A stretch of 64,000 nucleotides of DNA from Prochlorococcus sp. AG-347-E03 (GCA_003279115.1 QCBG01000001.1:124001-188000), one strand, 5' to 3'; shown: positions 43,096 to 56,082, counted from the first letter of the stretch. A program made the numbers and translations. The notes: generated from the sequence alone by a model not told the origin.

Positions 43096-44789
43096 GGTTT
43101 TTACTTTCTCAAATTAATCCAGTTGTTGGCGATTTAGAGGGTAATGCAAAAAAAATACTTAATATTGCCTCAAAAGCTTGCTCAATTTCTGCTGATTTTG
43201 TTCTCACTCCAGAATTATCATTATGGGGATATCCAGCTAATGACTTACTTCTACAAAAAAATTTAATTAGAAATCAATCTCAAATACTGGACCAGTTAGC
43301 CTTAAATATTCATAAAAAATGTGGAAACTTAAGTATCACAGTTGGGATAGCTGAAAGAATAAATGATTCTTTTTTCCCAAATCTTTATAATTCTATTGCA
43401 TTGCTTGAGGGAGGTAAATGGACAATAATTGCTCGTAAAATTATTCTTCCCACTTATGAAGTATTTGATGAAAAAAGATACTTTAGATCAGAAGAAAAAG
43501 TATCTGTATTGATAAAAAAAATTAAAAATAAAACCTGGAGAATTGGTTTTACTATATGTGAGGATCTATGGGTCAACAAAGATATAGAAGGAAGAGGAAT
43601 TCATAGAAAAAATCCTATTGTTGATTTAAAGAAAAAAAAAGTTGATATTTTAGTTAATTTATCAGCCTCCCCATATAGCTTCAAAAAGTTAGAGCTAAGA
43701 TCCAAAGTTTCCAGTTTTGCTGCTCAATATCTAAAAGTCCCCTTAATTTATGTAAACCAGATTGGTGCAAATGATAATTTAATTTTTGATGGAAATAGTT
43801 TTATTCTTGATAAGAATGGATTTAAAATTAAGCAATTAAAATCTTTTTCAGAGGACCACTTTAGTTGGGAAATTGGGGAAACAATACCTGAAAAAAATAA
43901 ATTTGAAGACTCTGAAATATCATCAATTTTTGATGCATTAGTTCTTGGTGTTAGAGATTATGCCAAGAAATGCGGATTTAAAACAGCTTTAATTGGATTA
44001 AGTGGTGGCATCGATTCAGCACTAGTTTCAGCTATAGCTACAGCTGCTCTTGGCAGTAAAAATATTTATTGTGTCTCAATGCCCTCTAAATGGAGCTCAT
44101 CTCATTCAAAAAGTGATGCGAAGGATTTAGCGAGAAGATTAAAAATAAATTTCAAAAGCATACCAATTGAAAACTTGTTGACCTCTTTTGAAGAATCTTT
44201 TGTAAAAACAATAGCTTTAGAGATGGCTGAAATAACAAATCAAAATATTCAATCAAGGATTAGAGGAACGCTTCTAATGGCTTTAGCAAATCAAGAAAAA
44301 CATTTATTACTTTCAACAGGAAATAAATCGGAACTTGCTGTTGGATATTGCACACTTTATGGTGATATGAATGGAGGATTATCTGTAATTGGGGATTTAT
44401 ATAAAACTAATGTTTTCAAATTATGCAAATGGCTTGATAGTGAAGATTCAATTAATCATAGAAAATCATACATGTTAGATACTAATGCAAATATAATTGG
44501 AGAAAATATTCGAACGAAAGCTCCAAGCGCCGAATTAGGTCCTGACCAATTAGATACAGATTCTCTCCCACCTTATTCCACTTTAGATAATATTCTTAAA
44601 GGGATTATTGAAGAGAAAAAAGATTTAAAACAACTCGAAGAAGATGGTCACGAAAAAGAGATGATCTTAAAAATAATCTCACTTATAAAAAAAGCGGAAT
44701 TCAAAAGAAAGCAAGCTCCACCTATCCTTAAACTAAGCAGTCAGTCATTGGGAAGTGACTGGAGAGTTCCAATTGCAATATCTTATTAA
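43092..44789 (+). CDS. nadE: Glutamine-dependent NAD+ synthetase
   Basis: Two domains: an N-terminal nitrilase-type glutaminase (about 1-260, PELSLWGYPAND, KIILPTYEVFDE, the nucleophile Cys in TICEDLW) and a C-terminal synthetase with the P-loop LSGGIDSALVSAI (about 303-315). It amidates deamido-NAD to NAD+. 565 residues is normal. Overlaps nadD by 4 bp. Confidence 0.95.
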   Translation: MRFLLSQINPVVGDLEGNAKKILNIASKACSISADFVLTPELSLWGYPANDLLLQKNLIRNQSQILDQLALNIHKKCGNLSITVGIAERINDSFFPNLYNSIALLEGGKWTIIARKIILPTYEVFDEKRYFRSEEKVSVLIKKIKNKTWRIGFTICEDLWVNKDIEGRGIHRKNPIVDLKKKKVDILVNLSASPYSFKKLELRSKVSSFAAQYLKVPLIYVNQIGANDNLIFDGNSFILDKNGFKIKQLKSFSEDHFSWEIGETIPEKNKFEDSEISSIFDALVLGVRDYAKKCGFKTALIGLSGGIDSALVSAIATAALGSKNIYCVSMPSKWSSSHSKSDAKDLARRLKINFKSIPIENLLTSFEESFVKTIALEMAEITNQNIQSRIRGTLLMALANQEKHLLLSTGNKSELAVGYCTLYGDMNGGLSVIGDLYKTNVFKLCKWLDSEDSINHRKSYMLDTNANIIGENIRTKAPSAELGPDQLDTDSLPPYSTLDNILKGIIEEKKDLKQLEEDGHEKEMILKIISLIKKAEFKRKQAPPILKLSSQSLGSDWRVPIAISY

Positions 44790-45844
44790 TCGTTATAAGA
44801 ACATTTTTGAATTTTTTTTAAAGGTCGTTTAATTGAATTAAGATTAATACCTTTCTTTATAGCAATAATTAGACCCGCAGCTTCTAAATAATTATTAACT
44901 TCAAAAAGGTTAGGATACTCATAAAACTCATCAGTAACTTTTAATGTATTTTTATTTTTTACTGAAATAATATTTAAACCATTTTCAATTGCTGCTAACA
45001 CTGCTTCTCCACCGAGCGCCCCATTAGGAACGACAATTGATTCAATTTGATGAGGATGTAATGTGATTAGATCATGTTTATTAGGTAATTCAACAATGTC
45101 AGGCGCATTGCTTAAGCCAATCAATACTGATGGTAAAAAGGTATATCCAATTTCTTCTGCAGCAGCACGAGGATCTAAATTTTCATTTAACTCAATTGGA
45201 TCTAAAGCTGGTGCATGAGCACAAGGAACTTTTAAGAATTTGCTTATTATGTGACTTATTACAGCTTCTACTCCAGAAATAGGGTCAACCCCTTTCCCCT
45301 CTCGATAAATAGTTGTTTCTGGAGAGTCTGAATCATCGGGAAATTTTGCCACAATTGCTATTGCCGTAACTCCTTTTTCTATTAAACATTTACCGGCATC
45401 GATTAAAGTATCAGGGTTTTCAATTATGCCACCGCTCATTTTTGAGGAATCAGGATCAATAACTATCTTTAATGGTTTTTTTGTAACTACATATGAATGA
45501 ACATTGATTCCTAATGTAGAAACACAAGCATCAGCAACTTGCAAATGCCTTACTAATATTTCATTTTCAATTCCTGAATCAAAAATTATTCCAATTTTCT
45601 GTTTCTTTACGCTTCTTAGGGCAATTTCTCCTTTAGCAAATCGGTCTAAAGTATAACCCTCAACATAAAAAATATTTTGATCTTTTTCAGAAAGAGTCCC
45701 ACCATTCATTACATTTGGATGCGTAATTAAACATCCACTTGCTGAAGCCAATAATTTAGCAGTAGGAAGTGCATCCCCAGCAAAACCTCCTATCTCACAA
45801 CCTATACCAGTTGGAATAATGAATATTGTTGGTGAAATTTCCAT
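44786..45844 (-). CDS. DUF3326-family protein, 352 aa
   Basis: A cyanobacterial/plant conserved protein. Signatures are IPTGIGCEIGGFAGDA near the start, HPNVMNGG, PDDSDSP and HAPALDPIE. Gly-rich motifs suggest a nucleotide- or cofactor-binding fold, but no activity is known. Its stop overlaps the nadE stop (convergent). Confidence 0.85.
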   Translation of the reverse strand: MEISPTIFIIPTGIGCEIGGFAGDALPTAKLLASASGCLITHPNVMNGGTLSEKDQNIFYVEGYTLDRFAKGEIALRSVKKQKIGIIFDSGIENEILVRHLQVADACVSTLGINVHSYVVTKKPLKIVIDPDSSKMSGGIIENPDTLIDAGKCLIEKGVTAIAIVAKFPDDSDSPETTIYREGKGVDPISGVEAVISHIISKFLKVPCAHAPALDPIELNENLDPRAAAEEIGYTFLPSVLIGLSNAPDIVELPNKHDLITLHPHQIESIVVPNGALGGEAVLAAIENGLNIISVKNKNTLKVTDEFYEYPNLFEVNNYLEAAGLIIAIKKGINLNSIKRPLKKIQKCSYND

Positions 45845-45874
45845 TAATAAATATTTTTCAATTTATATTCTTTT

Positions 45875-46066
45875 CTAATTAGCTAAGATAGCCTTAATTC
45901 TAAGTGTTTTCGCATTTTTAGAGTCAATAGATTTTTGAATATCAATAATTGACCATCGAACTACATCACCTTTTTTTTCTAAATTTGAAACGATAAATTC
46001 CCTTAAATTTTTTAATTTTATTGAAGCTGGCCAATCCAGATTAAAATCAACTGCACTTAATTTCAT
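45875..46066 (-). CDS. Conserved hypothetical protein, 63 aa
   Basis: MKLSAVDFNLDWPASIKLKN, then LREFIVSNLEKKGDVVRWSI. A small soluble protein. Its start overlaps the ferredoxin stop by 4 bp, so the two are translationally coupled and may act together. Function unknown. Confidence 0.7.
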   Translation of the reverse strand: MKLSAVDFNLDWPASIKLKNLREFIVSNLEKKGDVVRWSIIDIQKSIDSKNAKTLRIKAILAN

Positions 46067-46389
46067 TTTTGATATTTACCAAATTGATCATTATATAGAT
46101 CATCTTCAACTTGATCACCAATTACAACATGCAAATCTGACCTAGGGTAAGCAACACACAAAAGAGCAAATCCTTTTTCTCTTAAATCATCATTTAATCC
46201 CATAGCATCTTCTTGCTCAACAGATCCTTCCAATATCCTGGATGCACAACTTGTACAAACTCCTGAACAACAACTATTTGGTAAATCTATCCCATTCATA
46301 CTAGCCGCTGAAATAATATCTTGATCATCTTGACAAGAAAAACTAAAAGTTTTCTTCTCAAATTCTACTTTGATATTATATTCGGGCAT
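46063..46389 (-). CDS. [2Fe-2S] plant-type ferredoxin
   Basis: The four cluster ligands are Cys40, Cys45, Cys48 (C-x4-C-x2-C in NSCCSGVCTSC) and Cys78 (FALLCVAYP). 108 residues, slightly longer than PetF (about 98), with a basic tail. It carries electrons; its partners are not identifiable here. It is downstream of atpG on the same strand. Confidence 0.9.
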   Translation of the reverse strand: MPEYNIKVEFEKKTFSFSCQDDQDIISAASMNGIDLPNSCCSGVCTSCASRILEGSVEQEDAMGLNDDLREKGFALLCVAYPRSDLHVVIGDQVEDDLYNDQFGKYQK

Positions 46390-46403
46390 ATTCTCAATTT
46401 TTT

Positions 46404-47354
46404 CTAGACTGCTGAGCCTCCTACAACCTCTAATATTTCTTGCGTAATAGCAGCTTGTCTGGCTTTGTTATAAGTTAGATTTAAGGTACTTGCCAATTCT
46501 TTTGCATTATCACTAGCATTATTCATGGCCGTCATTCTGCATGCTAGTTCTGAAGCTGCTGACTCTTGAAGAGCTCTTAGTACCTGATTCTGTAAATATA
46601 ATGGTAATAAGGAATCTAATAGTTGATCAGGACTTTGTTCAAAAACAATATCTGATGGCAACTTCTCTGAATCACTTTTTTCCATATTTGATTTTTCAAC
46701 AAGTAACTTACTATCTTTTGTAGTTAACCTAAAAATTTCATCGTTTTCCTCAGCAATTCCTTGAGGGTCAAGTGGCAATAGTGTTTGAACGACAGGAGCG
46801 CAGCTTACTAGAGTGATGAATTTCGTATAAATAATTTCCACCCTATCAGAATTTTCTGAGAGAAATTCAGCTAAAATTTCATTTGTTACTCCTTCAGAGT
46901 CCTTGACTGTGGGTACCTGTTCTAATTCTTTGAAAGTACTCTTAATTACATATCTATCCTTTCTATTTTGAAAATATCCAATAGCTTTCTTCCCTACCAA
47001 AATTAAATTTGGCTGATAACCTTGTTTGATCAATTCTGCATATCTTATTTCTACCTTTTTTATTAGGTTTGTATTGTAACCACCGCATAAACCTCTATCC
47101 GCAGTTATGCAAACCAAAGTAATGCTCTTTACTTCTCTCTTAGATAATAGAGGAGAGTCGACAGCCTCAAATTGAACTCTAGATTGGATATTTTCTAAGA
47201 CGCGTGCAAGTTTATCTGCAAAAGGTCTACTCTTAAGAACTTGATCTTGAGCTCTCCTAACTTTTGCAGCTGCAACAAGTCTCATGGCCTCCGTTATTTT
47301 TCTTGTATTTTTAACGGAAACGATTCGATCTCTAATCTCTTTAAGATTTGCCAT
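46404..47354 (-). CDS. atpG: ATP synthase F1 subunit gamma
   Basis: The central rotor shaft. N-terminal [20 protein letters not shown] and C-terminal [20 protein letters not shown] are conserved. The cyanobacteria/chloroplast insertion is present around 190-235. 316 residues is normal. Last gene of the atp1-B-E-F'-F-H-A-G operon. Confidence 0.97.
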   Translation of the reverse strand: MANLKEIRDRIVSVKNTRKITEAMRLVAAAKVRRAQDQVLKSRPFADKLARVLENIQSRVQFEAVDSPLLSKREVKSITLVCITADRGLCGGYNTNLIKKVEIRYAELIKQGYQPNLILVGKKAIGYFQNRKDRYVIKSTFKELEQVPTVKDSEGVTNEILAEFLSENSDRVEIIYTKFITLVSCAPVVQTLLPLDPQGIAEENDEIFRLTTKDSKLLVEKSNMEKSDSEKLPSDIVFEQSPDQLLDSLLPLYLQNQVLRALQESAASELACRMTAMNNASDNAKELASTLNLTYNKARQAAITQEILEVVGGSAV

Positions 47355-47373
47355 GATATCTCCTTAAATAAAT

Positions 47374-48903
<1,530 letters not shown>

Positions 48904-48921
48904 TTAAGGTTGATTTAAAAG

Positions 48922-49464
48922 TTACTTGGAAAGGGATAAGCCAAGTTTTCTAATTTGTGAAGCAAGGGAAGCATCAATTACTTTTGATCCTACACTGGCG
49001 ACGAAACCACCGATAAGAGATGGGTCGATTTTAGTTACAAGTTCTAATTTTTCTGTTCCAGCAATATTGATGATCTTTTGAGTAATTAAACCTTTCTGTT
49101 CATCAGTAAGCTCGACAGCAGAAGTAACAGTTGCCAAAGCAATATTACTATTTTCTCGATAAATCTCTAAAAACCTATCAAGAATTGAAGTGAGGATTCC
49201 AATTCTTTGCCTATCGGCCAATAATTTCAAGAAATTCAGTAAAGAAGAATTAACCTTATTTGAAAAAATTTCAATAATGATTTTCTTCTTAGCATCTGTC
49301 TCTAAAATGGGAGAGGATAATGCCTTCTCCAATTCAGGGGAATCATTTATTAATTCCAAAAGTTGTTTAACCTCAGAAACCATCTCCTCAGTTTGCGAAT
49401 TATCATTCACAACTTGAAGTAATGCCTCTGCGTATGGTGTGGTAACTGAATTTAAAAGTGGCAT
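48922..49464 (-). CDS. atpH: ATP synthase F1 subunit delta
   Basis: A helical N-terminal domain (TPYAEALLQVVND) and the C-terminal signature LIGGFVASVGSKVIDASL. 180 residues. It joins the peripheral stalk to the F1 head. Its start overlaps the atpF stop region. Confidence 0.95.
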   Translation of the reverse strand: MPLLNSVTTPYAEALLQVVNDNSQTEEMVSEVKQLLELINDSPELEKALSSPILETDAKKKIIIEIFSNKVNSSLLNFLKLLADRQRIGILTSILDRFLEIYRENSNIALATVTSAVELTDEQKGLITQKIINIAGTEKLELVTKIDPSLIGGFVASVGSKVIDASLASQIRKLGLSLSK

Positions 49465-49976
49465 TAGTTCACCTCAATATTGTTAATTGATTGAGTTACC
49501 AAATTTTCTTGTGTTGTCTTATCAAGTCGATTTGGGAGAGATTCTAAAGCTTTCTTAATTGCCAGTTCAACAGCTTCTTTTCGTAGTTGAGAAATTGCTC
49601 TGGATGCTTCAGAGCTCTCATCAGAGATTGCACTTTGTTTAATTCGTGCCATCTCCTCTATCGCTTTTTTCTCACTTTCCATTCTGATTGATTCAGATCT
49701 TTTAAGAGAATCTGCTTTTATTTGAGAAGCTTTTTCTTCTGCTGAAGATAAATCATTCTTCGCCTTTTCTAAAGCTTGAGTAGCTTTGAGCAGTCGATCT
49801 TCAGCATCTTTTAATTCAAGAAGGATTCCTTCTCTCCTTTTTTGAAGCATTTTACCTAGGAAACCAGGTAAAAATTTATAAAGACCGAAAACTACTACAG
49901 CCCAATTAAGGATATTAGTTTCAAATAAATTGAAGTTCAATCCAAAACCTTCTGTAGCTAAAAGAGTTAAATTCAT
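49464..49976 (-). CDS. atpF: ATP synthase F0 subunit b
   Basis: One N-terminal membrane helix (about 23-42, [19 protein letters not shown]) and a long charged helix that dimerises with b'. 170 residues. Overlaps both neighbours by a few bases. Confidence 0.95.
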   Translation of the reverse strand: MNLTLLATEGFGLNFNLFETNILNWAVVVFGLYKFLPGFLGKMLQKRREGILLELKDAEDRLLKATQALEKAKNDLSSAEEKASQIKADSLKRSESIRMESEKKAIEEMARIKQSAISDESSEASRAISQLRKEAVELAIKKALESLPNRLDKTTQENLVTQSINNIEVN

Positions 49977-50434
49977 TTTTCTAGAATCAATCTATTAACA
50001 ATAAGTTCGCTTAGATCATCAGCCTGTTTAGAAAGTTGATCACGAGCAGCAGACGTCTGACTTTCAATCTCTAGTCTTGCTTTTTCTTTTGAAGCATTTG
50101 CTTCATTGTTAGCAAGTTCTAGTGCTTCTTTATAGAGCTTGTCAGACTCATTTTCAGCTTCGCTCACAATTCTTTGGGCTTCTGTACGAGCACTTTGAAG
50201 CTGAGTTAATAAATCAGCTTCTAATTTTTTAACCTCAGAAAGTTTATTTTTGGCCTCAATAATATTATCACTTACAAACTTTTCTCTTTTTTCTACAACT
50301 TTGCCAACAGGCTTAAAAAAGAGAGAATTTAATATGTAAGTAAGTGCAACTACTTGTATCGCCATTAGTGGCAAAGTGGCATTTATATCAAATAATCCAC
50401 CTTCTGTAGCACCAAAAAAATTAAAGGCCAACAT
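49973..50434 (-). CDS. atpF2: ATP synthase F0 subunit b'
   Basis: The second stalk subunit typical of photosynthetic bacteria: an N-terminal helix (about 18-40) and a coiled-coil helix with [20 protein letters not shown]. 153 residues. Forms the b/b' heterodimer with atpF. Confidence 0.95.
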   Translation of the reverse strand: MLAFNFFGATEGGLFDINATLPLMAIQVVALTYILNSLFFKPVGKVVEKREKFVSDNIIEAKNKLSEVKKLEADLLTQLQSARTEAQRIVSEAENESDKLYKEALELANNEANASKEKARLEIESQTSAARDQLSKQADDLSELIVNRLILEK

Positions 50435-50502
50435 ATGTTTTAGTTGAAGTTAAAAAATTAATCTAAAATATTGCTAATAAGGATTAAAAGCAATATTAAC
50501 TT

Positions 50503-50766
<264 letters not shown>

Positions 50767-50826
50767 TTAATACTTGTGATAATCTTTGTTGTCATACACG
50801 CTTGGACATCCTTTATTTTAAGAATG

Positions 50827-50880
50827 GGTCTGATATTTTTCAGACCTACGCGATTAGATATTTTGCCAGATTACAGACCC
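50827..50880 (-). promoter_or_regulatory. Alternative hairpins between atpB and atpE
   Basis: In the mRNA, GGTCTGA pairs with TCAGACC (50827-50846, 7 bp). A second GGGTCTG, at 50874-50880 (inverse), can pair with the same CAGACCC. The two pairings exclude each other. Such stem-loops before atpE often stabilise the RNA so that more c subunit is made; the alternative pairing is an observation, not a known switch. Confidence 0.45.
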
Positions 50881-50913
50881 TTTGTAAAAGCGTCTAAATC
50901 TATTGAAAGACAG

Positions 50914-51639
50914 CTAATGATGTTCTTCAACAGCTTCTCCAATGTAGTAGGCCGCTAGAGTTGCAAAAATCAATGCCTGAATTGCACTAGTAAATAATCC
51001 TAGGAACATAACAGGTATTGGGAGAATTAGCGGAACTAAAAAGACTAGAACACCAACAACAAGTTCATCAGCCAAAATATTTCCAAATAGCCTGAAAGAG
51101 AGTGATAAAGGTTTCGTAAAGTCCTCTAGTATTTTGAAAGGAAGCATAATCGGAGTTGGGTGAACATAATATTCGAAGTATCTCCAACCCTTATTGCTTA
51201 AACCTGCATAGAAATAAGAAAGTGAAACCAATAAAGCCAATGCTATAGTTGTATTGATATCTGCAGTAGGTGCTCCTAATTCTCCACTTGGTAACTTAAT
51301 CAATCTCCAAGGAATTAAAGCTCCTCCCCAATTACTAACAAAGACGAACAAAAATAAAGTACCTATAAATGGCATCCAATCTCTATATACTTTTTCACCT
51401 ATTTGCGTCCTAGCAAGATCTCTTATGTAATCCCAGAGAAACTCAAGCAGGTTTTGAAGGCCTTTAGGATCATTTTCCATTTTTTTAGTTCCTAAAGAAA
51501 TAAAAACTAATAACGCTCCTAATAAAATCCAAGATGTTAAAAATACCTGCCCATGAAGTCTGATATTTCCAATTTGCCAATAAAGATGTTGACCAACTTC
51601 TAATGCTGCAAAATTTGTTAGCAAGGAATTAAAAAACAT
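50914..51639 (-). CDS. atpB: ATP synthase F0 subunit a
   Basis: A membrane protein of 241 residues with five to six helices. The essential Arg lies in [13 protein letters not shown] (about 180-192), and the last helix contains [16 protein letters not shown]. Forms the proton channel with the c ring. Confidence 0.97.
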   Translation of the reverse strand: MFFNSLLTNFAALEVGQHLYWQIGNIRLHGQVFLTSWILLGALLVFISLGTKKMENDPKGLQNLLEFLWDYIRDLARTQIGEKVYRDWMPFIGTLFLFVFVSNWGGALIPWRLIKLPSGELGAPTADINTTIALALLVSLSYFYAGLSNKGWRYFEYYVHPTPIMLPFKILEDFTKPLSLSFRLFGNILADELVVGVLVFLVPLILPIPVMFLGLFTSAIQALIFATLAAYYIGEAVEEHH

Positions 51640-51662
51640 TTGTTTTGAATAAAAAAATTTAC

Positions 51663-52139
51663 TTAAGAACGTGAAAAATAAAGAATGAGTGAAGGCTTAT
51701 AAATGAAAAAACCTATCATCGTAGGAAAAATATCCAAAGATCCTAGCTTGCTCGCAAAAATAAAGAGGCAAACTGGAACTAATAGTTGCAATTTTGATAC
51801 ACCTGTTGATTCTTTACCAAGTTTCCCTATACTTTTGGCAAGCAAACGTAGGTAAAAAATGCCGGCAATTGCACCTATAAAAATACTAAAACCAAAAGTA
51901 AAGCCTAGAAAAATTCCAGTTATTGATGCTAATAAAATAGAAACAATAAAAGTAATTCCAAAAATTGTTAACTGCAATTTTGTGTATTCATCATTTTGGG
52001 AAAGCAAATGATCTATTTGATTGGCAATGCCAAATTTACTTTCTTTGATGATCGAATTATTCAAGGATTGAGGAAATTGAACATTCTCTTTAGGAGGATG
52101 CTCAAGTTTTTTTCTATTTGAGTCCACTGATGTGAACAT
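51663..52139 (-). CDS. atp1: ATP synthase assembly protein I
   Basis: 158 residues: a polar N-terminus, then four hydrophobic helices (about 55-155). Position as first gene of the atp operon and the helix pattern match AtpI/Atp1, an assembly factor for the c ring. Sequence identity is low, so the call relies on context. Confidence 0.85.
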   Translation of the reverse strand: MFTSVDSNRKKLEHPPKENVQFPQSLNNSIIKESKFGIANQIDHLLSQNDEYTKLQLTIFGITFIVSILLASITGIFLGFTFGFSIFIGAIAGIFYLRLLAKSIGKLGKESTGVSKLQLLVPVCLFIFASKLGSLDIFPTMIGFFIYKPSLILYFSRS

Positions 52140-52413
52140 AGTTTAAAAACCCCTCTGAATGGTTTTAAGTAAGTATATAAACTCACGGAATCTATCACGG
52201 AGAGGTGCCTTTTAGCTAGTTTTTTTTTATAAAAAATTAATTCTTAAGATTTATGATAAATCTATAGGCCATTTTTTACTTTATTCTTCAAAAATAAAAT
52301 TTATGAAAAGTCATCTTTTTAATTGCTTTAACACTTTAAAACGTTAATAAAAGACTTGGCAAAATCTCAATTAAACGTCTCAATAGGACAAATAGACATA
52401 TTCGGCTAAACAA

Positions 52414-53649
52414 TTGGAGATAAGTCAAGAAAAAATAAAATATAAAAAAATTTGTAGAAGAAAAAAACCCCTATTTTTTGATAACAAAGAGAATCGAAGC
52501 AATTTGTTCGAATTTATATTTCCCTTACCTTGGACGATATGGCCTTATGAAGCAAAAATCCTCCTTGTGCTCATTGGACTTTGGTCAATATTAGGAATAT
52601 GCATTCTGGGTTCATCAAGTTGGTGGGTAGCAAGTAGGGAAATGGGAAATTGGGCTTACTTCTTAAAAAAACAAATTATTTGGACAATTCCAGGAATTAG
52701 CTTATTTTATTTCGTTCTAAATACGAACATTAAAAATCTTTTAAAGTTCTCAAGAATTATTTTTTATATTTTGTTCTTTTTGATTTTCCTTACTAATATT
52801 ACAGGAATTACAGTTAATGGATCTTCGAGATGGCTAGTGCTAGGCAATTTACGTCTGCAGCCATCTGAATTAATTAAACCTTTTCTAATCTTAGAAGCTT
52901 CTAACCTTTTCGCTCATTGGAATCTGATAAAGAGTGATAAAAAATTAATTTCAATAATCTCTTTTGGTTTATTAATTTTATTAATACTAAAACAGCCTAA
53001 TTTAAGCACTGCATCGCTAACTGGAATTCTTTTTTGGGTAATGGGTTTATGTGGAGGTGTAAAACTAAGCTCTCTTACCTCATTTGCTTCAATAGGATTA
53101 ATTACTGGATGTATTAGCATCCTTAATAACGAATATCAAAAACTAAGAGTTACTTCCTTTATTAATCCTTGGAAAGATCAACAGGAAAGTGGATTTCAAC
53201 TAGTACAGAGTTTATTAGCTATTGGTTCAGGTGGTCTATTTGGCCAAGGGTTTGGGCTGTCTGTACAAAAATTACAGTACCTGCCTTTTATGTACACAGA
53301 TTTTATTTTTGCCATCTTCGCGGAAGAGTTTGGTTTGTTGGGGTGTAGTTTATTTTTAGGATTTTTAGTAGTTTTCTCATATATAACCCTGAGAATTAGT
53401 TTTAAGTGCAGGAATAACTACACAAAATTAGTTGCCATAGGATGTGGTGTTTTGTTGGTAGGTCAATCAATTATGCACATTGCTGTAGCAACAGGTTCAA
53501 TGCCTACTACAGGCTTACCGCTACCTTTTATAAGTTATGGTGGCAATTCATTAATCGCATCTTTCTTTATTGCAGGGATGTTACTGAGGTGTTCATTAGA
53601 ATCAACAGGATTCATTGGTATGATTACTACACGAAAGACTCTTAATTAG
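52414..53649 (+). CDS. ftsW: Cell-division lipid II polymerase FtsW (SEDS family)
   Basis: A 411-residue SEDS protein with ten hydrophobic segments. Motifs are NGSSRWLVLG, QPSELIKPFLIL and PTTGLPLPFISYGGNSL, the last typical of FtsW rather than RodA (context also fits). The start is a TTG at 52414; no suitable ATG is close. It polymerises septal peptidoglycan with a class B PBP. The 274-bp interval upstream is shared with atp1. Confidence 0.9.
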   Translation: MEISQEKIKYKKICRRKKPLFFDNKENRSNLFEFIFPLPWTIWPYEAKILLVLIGLWSILGICILGSSSWWVASREMGNWAYFLKKQIIWTIPGISLFYFVLNTNIKNLLKFSRIIFYILFFLIFLTNITGITVNGSSRWLVLGNLRLQPSELIKPFLILEASNLFAHWNLIKSDKKLISIISFGLLILLILKQPNLSTASLTGILFWVMGLCGGVKLSSLTSFASIGLITGCISILNNEYQKLRVTSFINPWKDQQESGFQLVQSLLAIGSGGLFGQGFGLSVQKLQYLPFMYTDFIFAIFAEEFGLLGCSLFLGFLVVFSYITLRISFKCRNNYTKLVAIGCGVLLVGQSIMHIAVATGSMPTTGLPLPFISYGGNSLIASFFIAGMLLRCSLESTGFIGMITTRKTLN

Positions 53650-53731
53650 TTAGAATTTAAGAGATTTATTTCAAACTATCGAATCATTTAATTTAGTTAT
53701 TTCAGAATTATCTCAAAAAGGTAATCTGCTT

Positions 53732-54388
53732 ATGCAGAATGGTCTTAATAATCCTGGCCCATCTACTATATTTTTGGTTTTCAGCGCAGGACTTTTAACG
53801 AGTCTTGGACCATGTTCATTATCATTACTACCGGTAACAATTGCTTATATAGGAGGAACAGAGAACAATAAATTTAAACTTATAAGTTTTTCAGGAGGAG
53901 TTGTTTTTTCACTTGTTGCACTTGGGGCTGCTAGTGGATTCTTAGGTAAAATATATGGTCAAATTCCAATCTATTACACTTCTATTGTTGCATTGATAGC
54001 AATAATCATGGGTTTAAACTTACTTGGAATTATAAATTTTCAGTTCCCGAATGGTCCTGATTTAAAAATAATTGAGGATAAAATACCATCATTTCTTGCG
54101 CCATTTGCGATAGGGACTACTTTTGGAATAGCATCTTCACCTTGCATTACTCCAGTTTTAGCAACTCTTCTGGCATGGGTATCGCAAGCAAAAAACCCAA
54201 CGATCTCTATTATTTTTTTATTTTTCTTTGGAATAGGCCAAGTAACTCCATTAATCGTTGCAGGATTAACCACAGAAAACTTAAAAAAACTTTTAGAGAT
54301 TAGAAAATTTAGTCAAATAATACCTACTATTAGCGGGCTATTTTTAGTTTCCTTAGGATTGTTAAATTTATTTTCAAATTGGTTTTAA
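53732..54388 (+). CDS. ccdA: Cytochrome c biogenesis protein CcdA
   Basis: A six-helix protein of 218 residues. The two reactive cysteines are in GPCSLSLLPV and SSPCITPVLAT. It moves reducing power across the thylakoid membrane to keep apocytochrome c thiols reduced. The following ccs1 gene starts directly after its stop, so the pair makes the system II (Ccs) pathway. Confidence 0.95.
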   Translation: MQNGLNNPGPSTIFLVFSAGLLTSLGPCSLSLLPVTIAYIGGTENNKFKLISFSGGVVFSLVALGAASGFLGKIYGQIPIYYTSIVALIAIIMGLNLLGIINFQFPNGPDLKIIEDKIPSFLAPFAIGTTFGIASSPCITPVLATLLAWVSQAKNPTISIIFLFFFGIGQVTPLIVAGLTTENLKKLLEIRKFSQIIPTISGLFLVSLGLLNLFSNWF

Positions 54389-55675
54389 ATGACTATCGTT
54401 AAAGATTTAATTCTCAAAATATCAAGTTTAAGATTTGCTATATCACTCATTATCTTCATAGCCATCTCAAGTGGCATAGGAACTTTTATACCTCAAGGCG
54501 GCAATAACAATTTTTACATTGATATTTTCGATGATGCTCCTATTTTTGGATTTTTAAATGGAGAAAAAGTTTTAAAACTTCAATTGGATCATATATATAC
54601 AAGCTTTTGGTTTTTATTTGCATTAATTCTTCTTTGCATTTCTCTGGCAGCTTGTAGTTTCAGGAGGCAAATCCCTTCCTTAAAAGCTTCATTAAAATGG
54701 ATTGAATATAACAGCGAAAAAAAATTTAGCAAATTGCAATTAACTTCGAGTCATCAAATCAATAAAAATCAAGACCACATATCAAAAGCTGATTTATTAC
54801 TTAAAAAAAGAGGATGGGAAACATACAAATTTAAGAGTCATATTTCTGCAAGAAGGGGTTTAATTGGCAAAATCGGTCCTTTAGTTGTTCACATTGGATT
54901 AATAGTCTTACTTATAGGTTCAGCATATGGAAGTTTTACAAGTCAATCAAAAGAACAATATTTGTTGCCTGGAGAAAGCTTGGATCTTATCAATGAAAGC
55001 ACAAACTCAAAAGCCAATGTGAAATTGGTTGATTTTTCTATAGAACGCGAAAGTGATGGTGTACCAAAGCAATTTATTTCAAAACTTGATTTTTCTTCTG
55101 AAGATTTAGAATTAAATGAAATAAAAACTGCTAAGGTTAATCACCCAATAAGGTTTAAAGGATTAACGATTTATCAAGCTGATTGGGCAATATCGAATGT
55201 TGTTTTAGAAATTGATAATATCCTTTATCAATTACAGTTAAAGGAGATTCCTGAAATCGGAAATCAGGTTTGGGGAGTTTTGATTGAATTAGGATCAGAG
55301 ACAAGAAAAAATTTCCTTCTAACAATAGATAATGAAAATGGTCCACTTAAAATTTCCAATACAGAAAATTTTGCCGGGAAAAATCTCTATATTAATGACA
55401 AGCCTCTAAAAGTTAATTCTTCAAAAGTATCTTTGAAAAAAATAATCCCAAGCAGTGGATTAATAATTAAAAATGATCCGTCTATACCGTTTATTTACTT
55501 TTCTTTTATTTTAATAATTTTTGGAACAATAATAAGTCTTATACCAACAAACCAATTATGGATTCTTGTCAACAAGGAATCACAAAAGCTTTTCATTGGA
55601 GGTCTTAGCAATAAAAATCTAGTTGGTTTTAAAAGGGAATTTTTTAAGTTATCAGAAGAAATAAAAGATTTTTAA
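54389..55675 (+). CDS. ccs1: Cytochrome c biogenesis protein Ccs1/ResB
   Basis: A 428-residue ResB-family protein with membrane helices at about 15-35, 70-92, 160-180 and 365-385, and a large lumenal domain between the third and fourth. Conserved [19 protein letters not shown] and [10 protein letters not shown] are present. It works with CcsA in haem attachment to c-type cytochromes; CcsA is not in this window. Confidence 0.94.
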   Translation: MTIVKDLILKISSLRFAISLIIFIAISSGIGTFIPQGGNNNFYIDIFDDAPIFGFLNGEKVLKLQLDHIYTSFWFLFALILLCISLAACSFRRQIPSLKASLKWIEYNSEKKFSKLQLTSSHQINKNQDHISKADLLLKKRGWETYKFKSHISARRGLIGKIGPLVVHIGLIVLLIGSAYGSFTSQSKEQYLLPGESLDLINESTNSKANVKLVDFSIERESDGVPKQFISKLDFSSEDLELNEIKTAKVNHPIRFKGLTIYQADWAISNVVLEIDNILYQLQLKEIPEIGNQVWGVLIELGSETRKNFLLTIDNENGPLKISNTENFAGKNLYINDKPLKVNSSKVSLKKIIPSSGLIIKNDPSIPFIYFSFILIIFGTIISLIPTNQLWILVNKESQKLFIGGLSNKNLVGFKREFFKLSEEIKDF

Positions 55676-56082
55676 TTTTTTTTCAGTCCGCTAAAAATAT
55701 CTAACTGCATAGAAACATTTCCTCTAGGATTAAATGCAGCATTTAAATGTATCCAGTGAGGCGAACCCTCATTCACTAAATCATCCATAATTCTATTAAC
55801 AACTTCCTCATGTGATATCTTTATATCTCTAAAGTTATTTATATAAAGCTTTAAGGACTTCAACTCATAGACTTTCAAATTAGGTTGATAAATAATATTT
55901 AGCTTTGCAAAATCTGGATAACCAGAAAATGGGCACTTACATGTAAATTCTGGTAACTGGATAGAAATTTCATAAATTCTTTTCTTATTTGGATTCTCGA
56001 AACAAATTATTTTTGATTCTTCAATAATTCTTTCACCATAAAGTGGTCTTTGCGTCGAATCATCTAATTTAGCTGTACTCAT
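55672..56082 (-). CDS. queF: NADPH-dependent 7-cyano-7-deazaguanine reductase
   Basis: The short QueF type, 136 residues. The active-site Cys is in [13 protein letters not shown] and the conserved HEEVVNRI and [13 protein letters not shown]-like segments follow. It reduces preQ0 to preQ1 in queuosine synthesis. Convergent with ccs1 (4-bp overlap). Confidence 0.94.
   Translation of the reverse strand: MSTAKLDDSTQRPLYGERIIEESKIICFENPNKKRIYEISIQLPEFTCKCPFSGYPDFAKLNIIYQPNLKVYELKSLKLYINNFRDIKISHEEVVNRIMDDLVNEGSPHWIHLNAAFNPRGNVSMQLDIFSGLKKN

Noticed and set aside
50776-50958. A 60-aa frame between atpE and atpB on the plus strand
   Set aside because: It crosses the atpB 3' end and the hairpin region, and no protein feature supports it.
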